Shown in pieces: positions 23,114 through 32,743 of a stretch of DNA of 64,000 bases. The notes under the pieces are model-generated. The model had not been told where the DNA came from. It made no database searches and worked only from the letters and a program-made list of their open reading frames with translations. Position 1 is the stretch's first letter; the number at the start of each line of letters is the position of its first letter. The translations under genes and the position numbers were made by a program. The stretch comes from Didemnitutus sp047777955. Lineage in GTDB: Bacteria; Verrucomicrobiota; Verrucomicrobiia; Opitutales; Opitutaceae. The DNA is taken from contig NZ_CP180537.1 in NCBI RefSeq assembly GCF_047777955.1, positions 4,030,001-4,094,000 of the forward strand, given 5' to 3'.

Positions 23114-25123
23114 ATGAATCTCTATCTCGCGTGCTTGGTTATCGTGGTCAGTGTTGGAGCAGGCGTCATATGGTCAGATAGGCGAAGTCTCGTTAGCCAG
23201 GCCTTGGCATTCGCAACCGTCGTTACCGGGCTCTGGATTTATCTCTTTTGGATTGTTACAGCTCCGTGGATAAAGAACCCGGTGCCTTGGCTGCGAATGA
23301 TAGCAGCCGTGGGTGATTTTTTTCCGTGGATAATTTGGTGGGTTGGGAGATGCGCGGTAGTTCCTAACGGTTCCTGGCGGGACTTCTTTGACGCCGGTCG
23401 ATATTGGATGATCGCCGCATGCATCCTGTCTGTGCTGGCTTTATCACCGTGGTTCTTGCCAGCTGAATCTACCCCGCAGCATCATCTCTACGGTGCGCTT
23501 TATCTTACGCATCAGATCGGTCAGATTTTGCTTTTCGTTGCTCTGCCGGCCTATGCAGTAACAGCCATCACCCGCCTTCGTGGCTTCGCTCTTTCAATGG
23601 CGAAACTTTTCTTCGTGGGCGGCGGAGTCGCTGCTCTAATCGCCACTTGTTTCACAATTCTGCTACCGCTCTTTCGTCCTGGATTGGCGCGCGGCGCACC
23701 TGTGATCGCTTCAGTGTTCTTCGTAATCTGTGCCTGGGCACTCTCAAGCCAGCAATTACTAGACACACGCCACCACGTGCTGACAGTTTTACGCCGTTCG
23801 ATCAGTCTGATCGGAACCGCTTTCGTGATCACTTGGCTACTCGAAGAGACTTGGAGTCTTCCTCGTGAAATCCAAGTGCTCGCTGCCGCGATGAGCGGTA
23901 TCGCACTTGCTTTAGTTTTCGACTCCATTTCGGGTGCCCTGCTTGACAGCACCTTAGCCAAGGACTCATTCGACGCAGCTCTCAAGCTACAGCGGTCAGC
24001 GACTGATCTTGCATCATTGCCCGCCGACGAATTGCACGCGCTGGTCGCCCAACGTCTAGCGAAGACCATTTCATCCCATGAAGTCGCGATCTACTGGCGC
24101 AATACTACAAATGAACCTTTGCGGCTGATTTCTGCCCATCATGTTCCGGATGAATGTCCTCGCACGCTCGACGAAGGGCACGTTCTTTTAAAATGCAGTG
24201 CGCTCGAACGCGCGCCTTGGTGGCTCACGCGCAGACTGCCGTCAATCGATCCCTGCTTCACAGCTTTTGGCCTCTGTGTGCCGGTGATCGAACGGGATCA
24301 AGTGCTTCTCTTGCTTCTGACCGGGCATAAACACGGTCCGCTCGGCTTCACTCAGCCGGAGATCGCCGCCCTCCAGGCTTGGGCGCTCGCCTGCCATCAC
24401 ACGCTCACGACACGTGCGCTGTTGGAGCGCGAGAATGCTCAGCAGCAACTCGTCTATGCCGGCAAGCTCGCCGCCGGCATCGCACACAATCTCCGCAATC
24501 CGCTCGCGATCGTGCGCGCCTACGTCGAGGCCGATCCCAGCATGGCCAAGGCCAACCTGGAAGAGCTGCATGACTTCGCCCTGAAGGAGACGGCGCGCAT
24601 CCAATCCACGGTCGACGGCCTCATGGCGTTGTCGCGGGGGGAACGGTTTGCCCTCGAACCACACAGCCTCCCGAAGCTCGTCGCCCGTGCCCTCGAATTG
24701 AACCACTCCTACTTTGCCGAGAGCCGGGCGCGGGTGGAGATGTTGCCGCCGGCCACCGACTGCCGGGTCATGGTAGAACCCTGGCAATTCACCACAGCGC
24801 TCACGAATCTTCTGCGCAACTCCGCCGAGGAAGTCGCCCGCGCGGGCGGCGGCTGGATTCGCATCGAAATGGACGCCGGCGCGCCGGGCTGGGTCGAGGT
24901 GCGCGTGCGCGACAGCGGTCGTGGGTTACCCGAGCACATCCGGGACGCGGTGTTCACACGCGACCTGTTCGCCCGGACGACCAAGGCCACCGCGGCAACC
25001 GGCCGGCGGACCGGCTTTGGCGTCGGACTGCATTCGACGATGCTGATCGTGACCATCGGTCACGGCGGGCAGTTTGACTACCGCGACGGCGCCTTTGTGA
25101 TGACGCTGCCCGCCGCCGCGTAA
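23114..25123 (+). CDS. 7TM-sensor histidine kinase (copy 2)
   Basis: 669 residues, collinear with the kinase at 17072: the same ~7 N-terminal membrane segments with FPWIIWWVGRCAVVP and SWRDFFDAGRYW, a cytosolic GAF-like region (~290-425), then the H-box IAHNLRNPLAIVRAY (His ~456), N-box LTNLLRNSAEEV, G1 RDSGRGLPE and G2 GFGVGLHS. Should be an active kinase. GC is low through the sensor and rises sharply near 24400 just before the H-box, as in copy 1. Its stop is 2 bp from the end of the convergent REC gene, whose product may be its partner. Confidence 0.92.
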   Translation: MNLYLACLVIVVSVGAGVIWSDRRSLVSQALAFATVVTGLWIYLFWIVTAPWIKNPVPWLRMIAAVGDFFPWIIWWVGRCAVVPNGSWRDFFDAGRYWMIAACILSVLALSPWFLPAESTPQHHLYGALYLTHQIGQILLFVALPAYAVTAITRLRGFALSMAKLFFVGGGVAALIATCFTILLPLFRPGLARGAPVIASVFFVICAWALSSQQLLDTRHHVLTVLRRSISLIGTAFVITWLLEETWSLPREIQVLAAAMSGIALALVFDSISGALLDSTLAKDSFDAALKLQRSATDLASLPADELHALVAQRLAKTISSHEVAIYWRNTTNEPLRLISAHHVPDECPRTLDEGHVLLKCSALERAPWWLTRRLPSIDPCFTAFGLCVPVIERDQVLLLLLTGHKHGPLGFTQPEIAALQAWALACHHTLTTRALLERENAQQQLVYAGKLAAGIAHNLRNPLAIVRAYVEADPSMAKANLEELHDFALKETARIQSTVDGLMALSRGERFALEPHSLPKLVARALELNHSYFAESRARVEMLPPATDCRVMVEPWQFTTALTNLLRNSAEEVARAGGGWIRIEMDAGAPGWVEVRVRDSGRGLPEHIRDAVFTRDLFARTTKATAATGRRTGFGVGLHSTMLIVTIGHGGQFDYRDGAFVMTLPAAA

Positions 25124-25125
25124 GA

Positions 25126-26328
25126 TCAGCTCCAGGCGGGAAACAGGAGCTCGATCACGCCTCCGGCGCTCGACTGCCGGCACACCACCGGCGCGGAAAA
25201 GCGCGCCGAAAGATGCGCGAGCGCGTAGAGCAGTCCGGCCTGGGGCGGGCCCGCCAGCGCGGCCGACAGGGCGGACCCGGTCAGGATCGCGCCGTCGGAA
25301 CGGCAATGGAAACGCACATAGCGCGCGGCCACGATCGCGTCGCGGTTCAACACCAGCAGATTATCCTCCCGCGAGAGAATCTTCTCAGCCTCCGCGCGCT
25401 CGATCCGCTCGGCGGTGACGACCAGCGTCGCGTTCCCCGCTCCACATTCGAGGAGGAAATGCCCCGCGTTGCGCAGGGCATTGAGCAGCGCCACCGAGGA
25501 AACCGGCAGCACCAGCTCGAGCGGCGGGGGCACAACCTTCACGCCCCCCCGCAGACGGACATCCGTCACGAACATCTTTGCCAGCGCGTGGAGTGCCACC
25601 CCCACCTGCGCGCGCTGGTTCTCGTTCATCAGGTCGCCCGCTTCGGTCGTCATCTGCCGCATGATCTCCGAGATCCGTGCCAGCGTCACCGAATTGGCTC
25701 CCGCGGCGCGCCGCAGGTCCGCGGCGGCGCGCCCGCCGGCCGCACCGGCGCGCTCGGCCAGCGAGGTAAACACGGCGCCGGTCACGCCGAGGGCGGTGAG
25801 CTCATTGGCCAGGCTGTGAAAGAATCCACGGTAAAGATCCGCCACCGTGCGGGAAATTTCCCGCGTGCGGGTCTGCTCTTCGAGGTGCCGACGCGCCTCC
25901 TTGCCGATCGCGGCATCGCGATGGGCAACGCGGTTCCGGCGGGTGACCTCGGCGCATTCGCGCACCGCCTGCACGATCACGGTCCGCGCCGAGGCCTTGA
26001 GAATCCGCCGCAGCGCGCGGACCTCGAGCGCGTTCTCCAGGACCTCGGCGGAGTCGTCGCCGGTGTAGAGCAGGATTTCCAGGTCGGGATCGATCTCGTG
26101 CACCGCGCGGGCAACGTCGAAGCCGTCCTCGCGCGACCGCCGCAGGTGCACGTCGAGGATCGCGACGTCGAAGCGGGCCGCGCGCACCGCCTCGACCGCC
26201 TGGTCCGGCGTGGCGCAGAAGCGCACGCGCGCAATCCCGTGCAGGGTGACGTTGAGCACGGCGCGTTGCGCCACGTCGTCGTCGACCGCGAGCACCTCCA
26301 GCATGGGATGGTCGGCCGCCGTGCTCAT
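25126..26328 (-). CDS. Response regulator with degenerate kinase-like C-terminus
   Basis: 400 residues. Receiver ~10-130: LEVLAVDDDVAQRAVLNVTL, phospho-acceptor Asp in VAILDVHLRRSREDGFD, Thr in LLYTGDD, but Ala/Ser replace the usual Lys-Pro (LKASAR). A coiled linker leads to DLYRGFFHSLANELTALG, which resembles a dimerisation helix without the HE/HD-N-P box, and an ATPase-like region lacking DxGxG and GxGxG. Probably a non-catalytic partner or phosphate sink, matching the pseudokinase next to the other 7TM kinase. ATG at 26326-26328, 1 bp after the upstream regulator stop. Confidence 0.78.
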   Translation of the reverse strand: MSTAADHPMLEVLAVDDDVAQRAVLNVTLHGIARVRFCATPDQAVEAVRAARFDVAILDVHLRRSREDGFDVARAVHEIDPDLEILLYTGDDSAEVLENALEVRALRRILKASARTVIVQAVRECAEVTRRNRVAHRDAAIGKEARRHLEEQTRTREISRTVADLYRGFFHSLANELTALGVTGAVFTSLAERAGAAGGRAAADLRRAAGANSVTLARISEIMRQMTTEAGDLMNENQRAQVGVALHALAKMFVTDVRLRGGVKVVPPPLELVLPVSSVALLNALRNAGHFLLECGAGNATLVVTAERIERAEAEKILSREDNLLVLNRDAIVAARYVRFHCRSDGAILTGSALSAALAGPPQAGLLYALAHLSARFSAPVVCRQSSAGGVIELLFPAWS

Positions 26329-26329
26329 C

Positions 26330-27052
26330 TCAATGCCGGGCGAGGCGCCAGCCGACCTTGGCTTCGGTCGTGACCGTGCCCTCGAAATCGCCGCCGTGCT
26401 CGGCGAAGAGCCGGCGCAGCCGCGAGACGTAGACGTTGATCGAATTCGACTGGGAGTTCGCATCCGCGCCCCAGACCTCGCGCAGCAGCTCCTCGCGCAG
26501 CACCAGGGACTGCGGCGCGTGCGCGAAGTTCGCGAGGATGCCGTATTCTTTCGCGCCCAGCTTCTCGCAATGGCCGTCGGGAAACCGGCACTCCAGGTCC
26601 GGGGTCACGCTCGCCCCGGCGAAGGTGAACGCCGCGCGCAGCTCCACGCCATCCACTCGCGCCGGCACCGGTGCGGTCGCCATCACGGCGCCGCCGGCCA
26701 CCGCCCGCGCCAGCCGCACCCGGATCTCGTGCACATCCCAGGGCTTCAGCAGGACCTCGGCCGGGTTGTGGGTCCAGATCTCGGGCACGCGCACGTGCGA
26801 GATCGTCGTCGCGACGACCGGACAGCGGCGCGCCGTGCCCGTCCAGTCGCACAACAGATCGAGTCCGCGCCGCGCCCCGCCGTAGTCCACGTCGAGGATC
26901 GCGAGGGCGAAGAGTTCGTGCCGGTGCAGCCGCTCGGCCTCCTCGAGGCTTTCCGCGGCCACCGTCTCCCAATCGTGGAAGAGCGCCGGCAGCATCTCCC
27001 GGAGCAGTTGCCGGAGATCGCGTGACTCTTCGACGATCAACACGCGCTTCAT
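26330..27052 (-). CDS. OmpR-type response regulator (REC-winged helix)
   Basis: 240 residues. Receiver: KRVLIVEESRDLRQLLREML, Asp in LAILDVDYGGARRG, and LLKPWDVHEI carrying the conserved Lys. After ~130 an OmpR/PhoB winged helix: LGAKEYGILANFAHAPQSLV, then SINVYVSRLRRLFAEHG as recognition helix and a wing ending GWRLARH. It is the only DNA-binding output protein in the kinase cluster, so it is the likely transcriptional effector of the 7TM kinases. First of a two-gene minus-strand unit with the REC/pseudokinase gene. Confidence 0.9.
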   Translation of the reverse strand: MKRVLIVEESRDLRQLLREMLPALFHDWETVAAESLEEAERLHRHELFALAILDVDYGGARRGLDLLCDWTGTARRCPVVATTISHVRVPEIWTHNPAEVLLKPWDVHEIRVRLARAVAGGAVMATAPVPARVDGVELRAAFTFAGASVTPDLECRFPDGHCEKLGAKEYGILANFAHAPQSLVLREELLREVWGADANSQSNSINVYVSRLRRLFAEHGGDFEGTVTTEAKVGWRLARH

Positions 27053-27060
27053 GCGATGGG

Positions 27061-28047
27061 TCAGGTCAGGGGCGTCGCGCCGCGCGAGAAGATCTCGCTG
27101 ATGATGTCCTCGAGCGGGACATCCTGGATCGTGATGTCGTCGACGGCGCCCTGCTGGAGGATCTGCTGGCAGACGGCCGTGACCTGCTCGCTGGGCACGT
27201 GGAGGAGAATCTCGCCGTCCTCGCAGGTCTTGGCCTCGCCGGCGGCGGGTTTCCAGTCGGTGGGGAAGGCGCCGTCGCGGGGCTTGAACTTGATGATGCG
27301 CTGCCGCGCGCCGGCCCCGGCGATGCGGTCGAGGTCGCCGTCGTAGATCTTCTTGCCGTGGTCGATCACGATCACGCGTTCGCAGAGCTGCGAGATGTCG
27401 GCCATGTAGTGGCTGGTGAGCAGGATCGTGGTCTTGTTCTTCCGGTTGTAGGCGCGGAGGAACTCGCGGACGTTCTTCTGCGACACGACGTCGAGGCCGA
27501 TCGTCGGCTCGTCGAGAAAAAGGACGCGCGGGCGGTGCAGGAGCGCGGCGATGAGCTCCATCTTCATGCGCTCGCCGAGCGAGAGCTCGCGCACCTGGAC
27601 GTTCAATTTGTGGCTGACGCCGAGCAGCGCGACCAGCTCGTCGAGCGTCGCCTGGTATTCCTTCGGCTCGAGGCCGTAGATCGCGCGCAGGAGGTAGAAC
27701 GACTCCAGGGCCGGCAGGTCCCACCAGAGCTGGTTCTTCTGGCCGAGCACGAGCGCGAACAGCCGGCGGTAGGCGTTCTCGCGCTTCGAGGGATCGAAAC
27801 CCGCCACGCGCGCGCGGCCGCCGGTCGGGTAGATGAGCCCGGAGAGCATCTTCAGCGTCGTGGTCTTGCCCGCGCCGTTGGGGCCGAGAAAGCCGACGAA
27901 CTCGCCCTCCCGGATCGAGAAGCTGATGTTGTCCGCCGCGCGCGTCTCCTCGAAGTCGCGCTTGAACAGCCCGGTGACGCCACCCCAGAAGCCGGGCTTT
28001 TTCTTGTAGGTGCGGAAGACGCGCGTGAGGTTTTCGACTTCGATCAT
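27061..28047 (-). CDS. ABC-2 type transporter ATPase
   Basis: 328-residue cytosolic ATPase: Walker A GPNGAGKTTTLKML, Q-loop VLGQKNQLWW, signature ELSLGERMKMELIAALLHRP, Walker B VLFLDEPTIGLD, H-loop LLTSHYM. The insertion FRTYKKKPGFWGGVTGLFKR near the N-terminus and the ~80-residue C-terminal domain are typical of the subgroup paired with DUF990-type (EcsB/ABC-2) permeases. No permease gene lies next to it: downstream on its strand is the response regulator (8-bp gap) and upstream is the divergent hybrid kinase. Partner probably elsewhere in the genome. Confidence 0.9.
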   Translation of the reverse strand: MIEVENLTRVFRTYKKKPGFWGGVTGLFKRDFEETRAADNISFSIREGEFVGFLGPNGAGKTTTLKMLSGLIYPTGGRARVAGFDPSKRENAYRRLFALVLGQKNQLWWDLPALESFYLLRAIYGLEPKEYQATLDELVALLGVSHKLNVQVRELSLGERMKMELIAALLHRPRVLFLDEPTIGLDVVSQKNVREFLRAYNRKNKTTILLTSHYMADISQLCERVIVIDHGKKIYDGDLDRIAGAGARQRIIKFKPRDGAFPTDWKPAAGEAKTCEDGEILLHVPSEQVTAVCQQILQQGAVDDITIQDVPLEDIISEIFSRGATPLT

Positions 28048-28161
28048 CGGAGCGCGGAGTGAAGCAAGGACCGGGCGGGATGCAAAAGCGAATCACGCAC
28101 CGCCGCCCCCGCCCCGCCCCCCGGGCGCCCGGCGATTCCGGTCAAGAAACCCCGCCCGCAG

Positions 28162-28177
28162 CCGATTAGCGAATCGG
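28162..28177. promoter_or_regulatory. Short palindrome upstream of the hybrid kinase
   Basis: CCGATT and AATCGG flank a 4-nt centre, ending 4 bp before the ATG at 28182, in the 134-bp gap shared with the divergent ABC ATPase. Possible operator or translation hairpin; nothing else is visible there. Confidence 0.35.
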
Positions 28178-28181
28178 GGCA

Positions 28182-31100
28182 ATGCCTGTTTTCTTCCTCC
28201 TGTGTCACCAGACGGGCGGCGGACCGTCGCGTCGGACGCCGTGGCTGCCGCTCGGCCGTGCCGTGCTCGCGTTTACGTGGGCCGCGGTGGCGTCCGCCGT
28301 GCCCCCGGGCGACCCCGACGATCCGCGGGCCGACCTGCCGCCGACCACGCTGACGAGCGTCGGCCAGTTCTGGACCTACCGCCACTACAAGCCCAAGGAG
28401 CGCCAGTCGCTCGAACTCGAGCTCGTCGTCACCTACTACGATTCGGGCTGGAACATGCTCTGGGGCGCACACGAGGGCGCGACGTTCTTCCTGCCCACCG
28501 TGCCCGGACACCCGCTGCCCCTCCGCCCCGGCCAGCGCGTCCGCCTCAGCGGCAGCGTCATCCCCGAAGCCGGCCTGTCTTCCGACGACGTGCGCGTGAC
28601 CGTGCTGGCCGAGGACGCCTGGCCCGCCGCCGAGCCGACCGAGGGGCGGATCACGCAGAGCGACCAGCTCGACGCCCGCTGGGTAAGCATGGAGGGCTAC
28701 GTCTTTGGCCAGAGCGAAATCGACGCCACTCACATCAAATACCTGCTGCTTTCGGACGGCTGGCTCGTGAATGCGCGCCTGCTCGTCCAGCCCGGCGAGC
28801 CCGTGCCCCTGCTGAACTCGACCCGCGTCCGGGTCCGCGGTGTCTACGTCGGCACCAAGGACCCCAGCGGAACTTTGCAGCGCATCGACCTGTGGACACC
28901 CTCGCGCCAGGACATCGAGAGCCTCGGCACGCTGCACAACGATCCGCGTTTTTCCCTGCCGCGCACTCCCATCGGTGCCCTCGGCCAGGCGGCCGCCGCC
29001 GACTGGCTGCACGTGGCCGGCAAGGTTCTGCATCACGACCCCGGCCAGTCGCTCGTGATGCGCGACGACACCGGCCAGCTGCTCATCCGCACTCCCCAGC
29101 CCGACAAGCTTTCACCCGGCGACGAGATCGAGGTTATCGGCCGACGCGCCGGTGGCGGGCTCGAGTGGACGCTGCACGAGGCCGTCTTTCGCCGCATTTT
29201 CCGTCCGATCCCGCTCCGCCAACCGGGCACCGCCGGCGGACCGGCCAAATTGCGTCTCACCGCCCAGGTGCTCGAACTGCGCCCGGAGGAGGCGGCTCAG
29301 GGTCTGCCCGCCGAAATCAACGGCGTGGTCACTTGGGCACACCCGGCCGCCGCGTTCTTCTACCTCGCCGACGCCAGCGGCGGTGTCTGCGTGCGCCGGC
29401 CGGAGCACACCGCCCCGCCCCTGATCGGCGACGGCGTCATTGTGCGCGGCACGACCCGTGCGGGTGCCTTTGCGCCCGAGCTGAACCTGGACGCGGTGCT
29501 GCCCACCGGCGGCTTGTCCGTTCCCTCCGCCCGCAGCGTCACGCTCGAGCAGGCGCTCACCGGTGCCGAGGAGGCTCGCTGGGTGGAATTGCGCGGCTAC
29601 CTCCGGCACGTCGAACCCGACGGACCATGGCTGCGGCTCGATTTCACGACCGCCACCGGCGAATTTTCCGCGTTCGCCGCGCCACACCCCGATTTTGCAC
29701 CGCTCGTCGGCGCCGTCGTCCGCGTCGCCGGCGTCTGCGCCGCAGAATCCAACGCCCGCCACGAACTCACCGGCGTGCGCCTGTGGGTGACCGACCCCCA
29801 GTCGATCGCGGTCGAGGTTCCACCGGCCGCCGATCCCTTCGCGGCCGCGACGCGGACGATCGAGCGCCTGCGCCAATACGGCGGCCGCGACACGATCGAC
29901 CGACGCGTGCGCATCGTCGGCACCGTCACGCGCCACGTGCCGGGCCGGGCGCTGTTCGTGCAGGAGGGCGACGCCGGCATGCTCGTGCTCAGCCGCGAGC
30001 TCACCCCGGCGCAGCCGGGCGACCGCATCGAGGTGGTCGGCTTCCCCGGCCGGGAGGGCTCACGCATCGTGTTGCGTGCCGCCTCATGGCGCCGCGTCGT
30101 CGCCGCGGGGGATGCGCCTCGCCCGCTCGCCCTGGATTCCTCCCTGCCGCTGCAGCTCGAGCTCGACGCCCGCCTCGTGCGCGTGCGCGGCACCCTCACC
30201 GAGGTGGCCTTCCGGGCCGACGAGACCCGGTTTATCCTGCGGGAAAACGGCCGGTTCTTCGAGGCCCAGCTGCCGGGAGTCCGACCCCGCCCGGCGGCCC
30301 GCGTCGGCAGCGTGGTGGAACTGACCGGCATCTACTCGATGCAATTTGACGAGAGCCGACGACCGCGCCGCTTCACCGTGCTGCTCCGCTCGCCCGACGA
30401 CATCGTGCTAATCGCGGTGCCCTCGTGGTGGACGGCAGCGCGCATCGCGACGGCCGCGGCCGTTCTCCTTCTCCTCGCCATCGCCGCGGTCGCCTGGGTC
30501 GTGGTGCTGCGCCGCCGCGTCGCGCGCCAGACCGAGCAGATCCGGGCGCAGCTGGCCAACGAGGCGCGGCTCCAGTCGGAGCTCGAGCGCTCCTCCCGCC
30601 TCGAGTCGCTCGGCGTGCTCGCCGGCGGCATCGCCCACGATTTCAACAACCTCCTCACCGCCGTCATCGGCAACCTCGGGCTGATCGCCCTCGAGGACGA
30701 CGCCATGCGCGCCGTCGGGCACAACGTCCGCGAGGCCCAGCGCGCCGCCAAGCGCGCCAGCGACGTCACCCAGCAGCTCCTCACCTTCGCCAAGGGCGGC
30801 GATCCCGTCCGCCAGGCGGTGCTGCTGTCCGAGGTCGTGCAGGAGGCCGCCACCTTCGCCTTGCACGGCGCCAAGGTCGCCAGCGAGTTCTCCTGCCCGC
30901 TCAACCTGCCCGCTGCGCACGTCGACGCCGGGCAGATCTCGCGCGTCGTGCACAACCTCGTGCTCAACGCCGTGCAGGCCATGCCCGAGGGCGGCGTGGT
31001 CAAGCTCGCCCTTGCCGCCGTCGACGTGGCGCCGGGCACGCTCGCCCCCTCCCCGCCGGACGCTACGTGCAGCTGAGCATCACCGACAACGGCCCCGGCA

Positions 31101-31705
31101 TCCCTGCCGCCAACCTGCCGCGGATCTTCGAGCCGTATTTCTCGACCAAGGGCCGCAACAGCGGCCTCGGCCTGGCCACGGTCCACTCGATCATCAAGAA
31201 GCACCAGGGCCACATCGCGGTCGACTCGCAGGTCGGCCGCGGCACGACGTTCCACGTCTGGCTTCCGGCCGCGCGCGACCTGCCGGCGCCCGCCCCCGAG
31301 CGCGCCGCGCCCGCCCCGGAACGCCGCGCGCTGCGCGTGCTGCTGATGGACGACGAGGACATCATCCGCGGCGTCGCCGGCGCGTCCCTCAAGCGCTTCG
31401 GCCACGACGCCACGCTCGTCGCCGACGGCGCGCAGGCGATCAGCGCCTACGCCGAGGCGAAGGCGGCCGGGAAACCGTTCGACGTCGTCATCCTCGACCT
31501 CACCGTGCCGGGCGGCATGGGCGGGCGCGAGGCGCTGACCCAGCTCCGCGCGCTCGACCCCGAGGTCCGCGCCGTGGCCTCGAGCGGCTACTCGAGCGAT
31601 CCCGTCCTCGCCAACTACCGCGCGCACGGCTTCGTCGCCATCCTGCCCAAGCCCTACGACCTGAAAACCTTCTCCGCCCTGCTCGAGCAGGTGCGCGCCC
31701 GGTAG
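28182..31705 (+). CDS. Hybrid histidine kinase with long extracytoplasmic sensor (frameshift near 31050)
   Basis: About 1170 residues when the frame is corrected. Signal-like N-terminus ending ASAVPPGD, then ~700 residues of repeated beta-barrel-like units (V.VRG.V.G.., PGDRIEVVGFPGREG), a TM helix (~750-772), coiled coil, H-box AGGIAHDFNNLLTAVIGNLG and N-box LVLNAVQAMPEG. The first frame stops at 31076, but the next frame carries on exactly: GRYVQLSITDNGPG, EPYFSTKG, GLGLATVHSI, then a receiver with Asp in VVILDLTVPGG. The junction falls in a C-rich run (31045-31058), consistent with one lost base. NtrB-type kinase with a C-terminal receiver. Confidence 0.85.
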
Positions 31706-31756
31706 CCCGGCGACGGCGGGATTGTGCCCGGCGCGCCGCTTCTCCAACGTGGCGCG

Positions 31757-32743
31757 ATGTCGGCTCCGCTCCCGCTCCTCGACCTCCACCGCCACCTCGA
31801 CGGCAGCGTCCGTCTCGAGACCATCCTCGAACTCGGTGAAAAATTCGGCGTGCGCCTCCCCGGCGACACCGTCGCATCGCTCCGCCCGCACGTGCAGATC
31901 CAGGGCGCGGTGCAGGACCTCATGGCCTTTCTCCAGCGCCTCGACTGGATGGTCGGCGTGCTCGGCGACGCCGACGCCTGCCGCCGCGTCGCCCGCGAGA
32001 ACGTCGAGGACGCGCACCGCGAAGGCATCGCCTACCTCGAGCTGCGCTTCAGCCCCTACTTCATGGCGCGCACGCACAACCTCGACCAGCGCGAGGTCAT
32101 CGCCGCCATCGTCGACGGCGTGGCCGCGGGGAGCCGCGCCACCGGCGTGCAGGTGAAGCTCATCGGCATCCTCAGCCGCACCTTCGGCCCCGAGAGCTGC
32201 ACGCGCGAGCTCGAGGCCCTGCTGGCGCACCGCGAGCGCATCACCGCGCTCGACCTCGCCGGCGACGAGAAGAACTGGCCGGCCGAGCTCTTCCGCGAGC
32301 ACTTCCGCCGCGGCCGCGACGCCGGCTGGCACATCACCGTCCACGCCGGCGAGGCCGGCGGCGCGCCGAGCGTCTGGGCCGCCCTGCGCGAGCTCGGCGC
32401 CACGCGCATCGGCCACTGCGTTCGCGCCGTCGACGACCCGCGGCTGATGGACTACCTGCGCGACCACCGCATCGGCATCGAGGCCAACCTCACGAGCAAC
32501 CTCCAGACCAACACCGTGCGCACGCTCGCCGAGCATCCGCTCAAGCGGTTCCTCGCCCACGGCCTGCTCGCCACGATCAACACCGACGATCCCGGCGTGA
32601 GCGCGATCGACCTGAACTACGAGCTGAACGTCGCCGCCCCCGCCGCCGGCCTCACGCCCGCCGAGATCCTGCAGGCGCGCCGCAACGCCCTCGAGATCGC
32701 CTACCTCACGCCCGCCGAAAAGGCCGCGCTGCTGGCCAAGTAG
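31757..32743 (+). CDS. add: Adenosine deaminase
   Basis: 328-residue zinc hydrolase converting adenosine to inosine. LLDLHRHLDGSVR carries the first metal-binding His pair, HAGEAGGAPSVW the catalytic Glu and His, RIGHCVRA the next His, and INTDDPGVSAIDLNYE the metal-binding Asp pair. Length is normal. ATG 31757 is chosen because upstream in-frame residues are not conserved. The stop TAG (32741-32743) lies within the left end of the dispersed repeat, so gene and repeat share bases. Confidence 0.93.
   Translation: MSAPLPLLDLHRHLDGSVRLETILELGEKFGVRLPGDTVASLRPHVQIQGAVQDLMAFLQRLDWMVGVLGDADACRRVARENVEDAHREGIAYLELRFSPYFMARTHNLDQREVIAAIVDGVAAGSRATGVQVKLIGILSRTFGPESCTRELEALLAHRERITALDLAGDEKNWPAELFREHFRRGRDAGWHITVHAGEAGGAPSVWAALRELGATRIGHCVRAVDDPRLMDYLRDHRIGIEANLTSNLQTNTVRTLAEHPLKRFLAHGLLATINTDDPGVSAIDLNYELNVAAPAAGLTPAEILQARRNALEIAYLTPAEKAALLAK

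Noticed and set aside
17800..24400. Prophage or insertion sequence carrying the low-GC genes
   Set aside because: No integrase, transposase, phage structural gene, tRNA or flanking direct repeat is visible.
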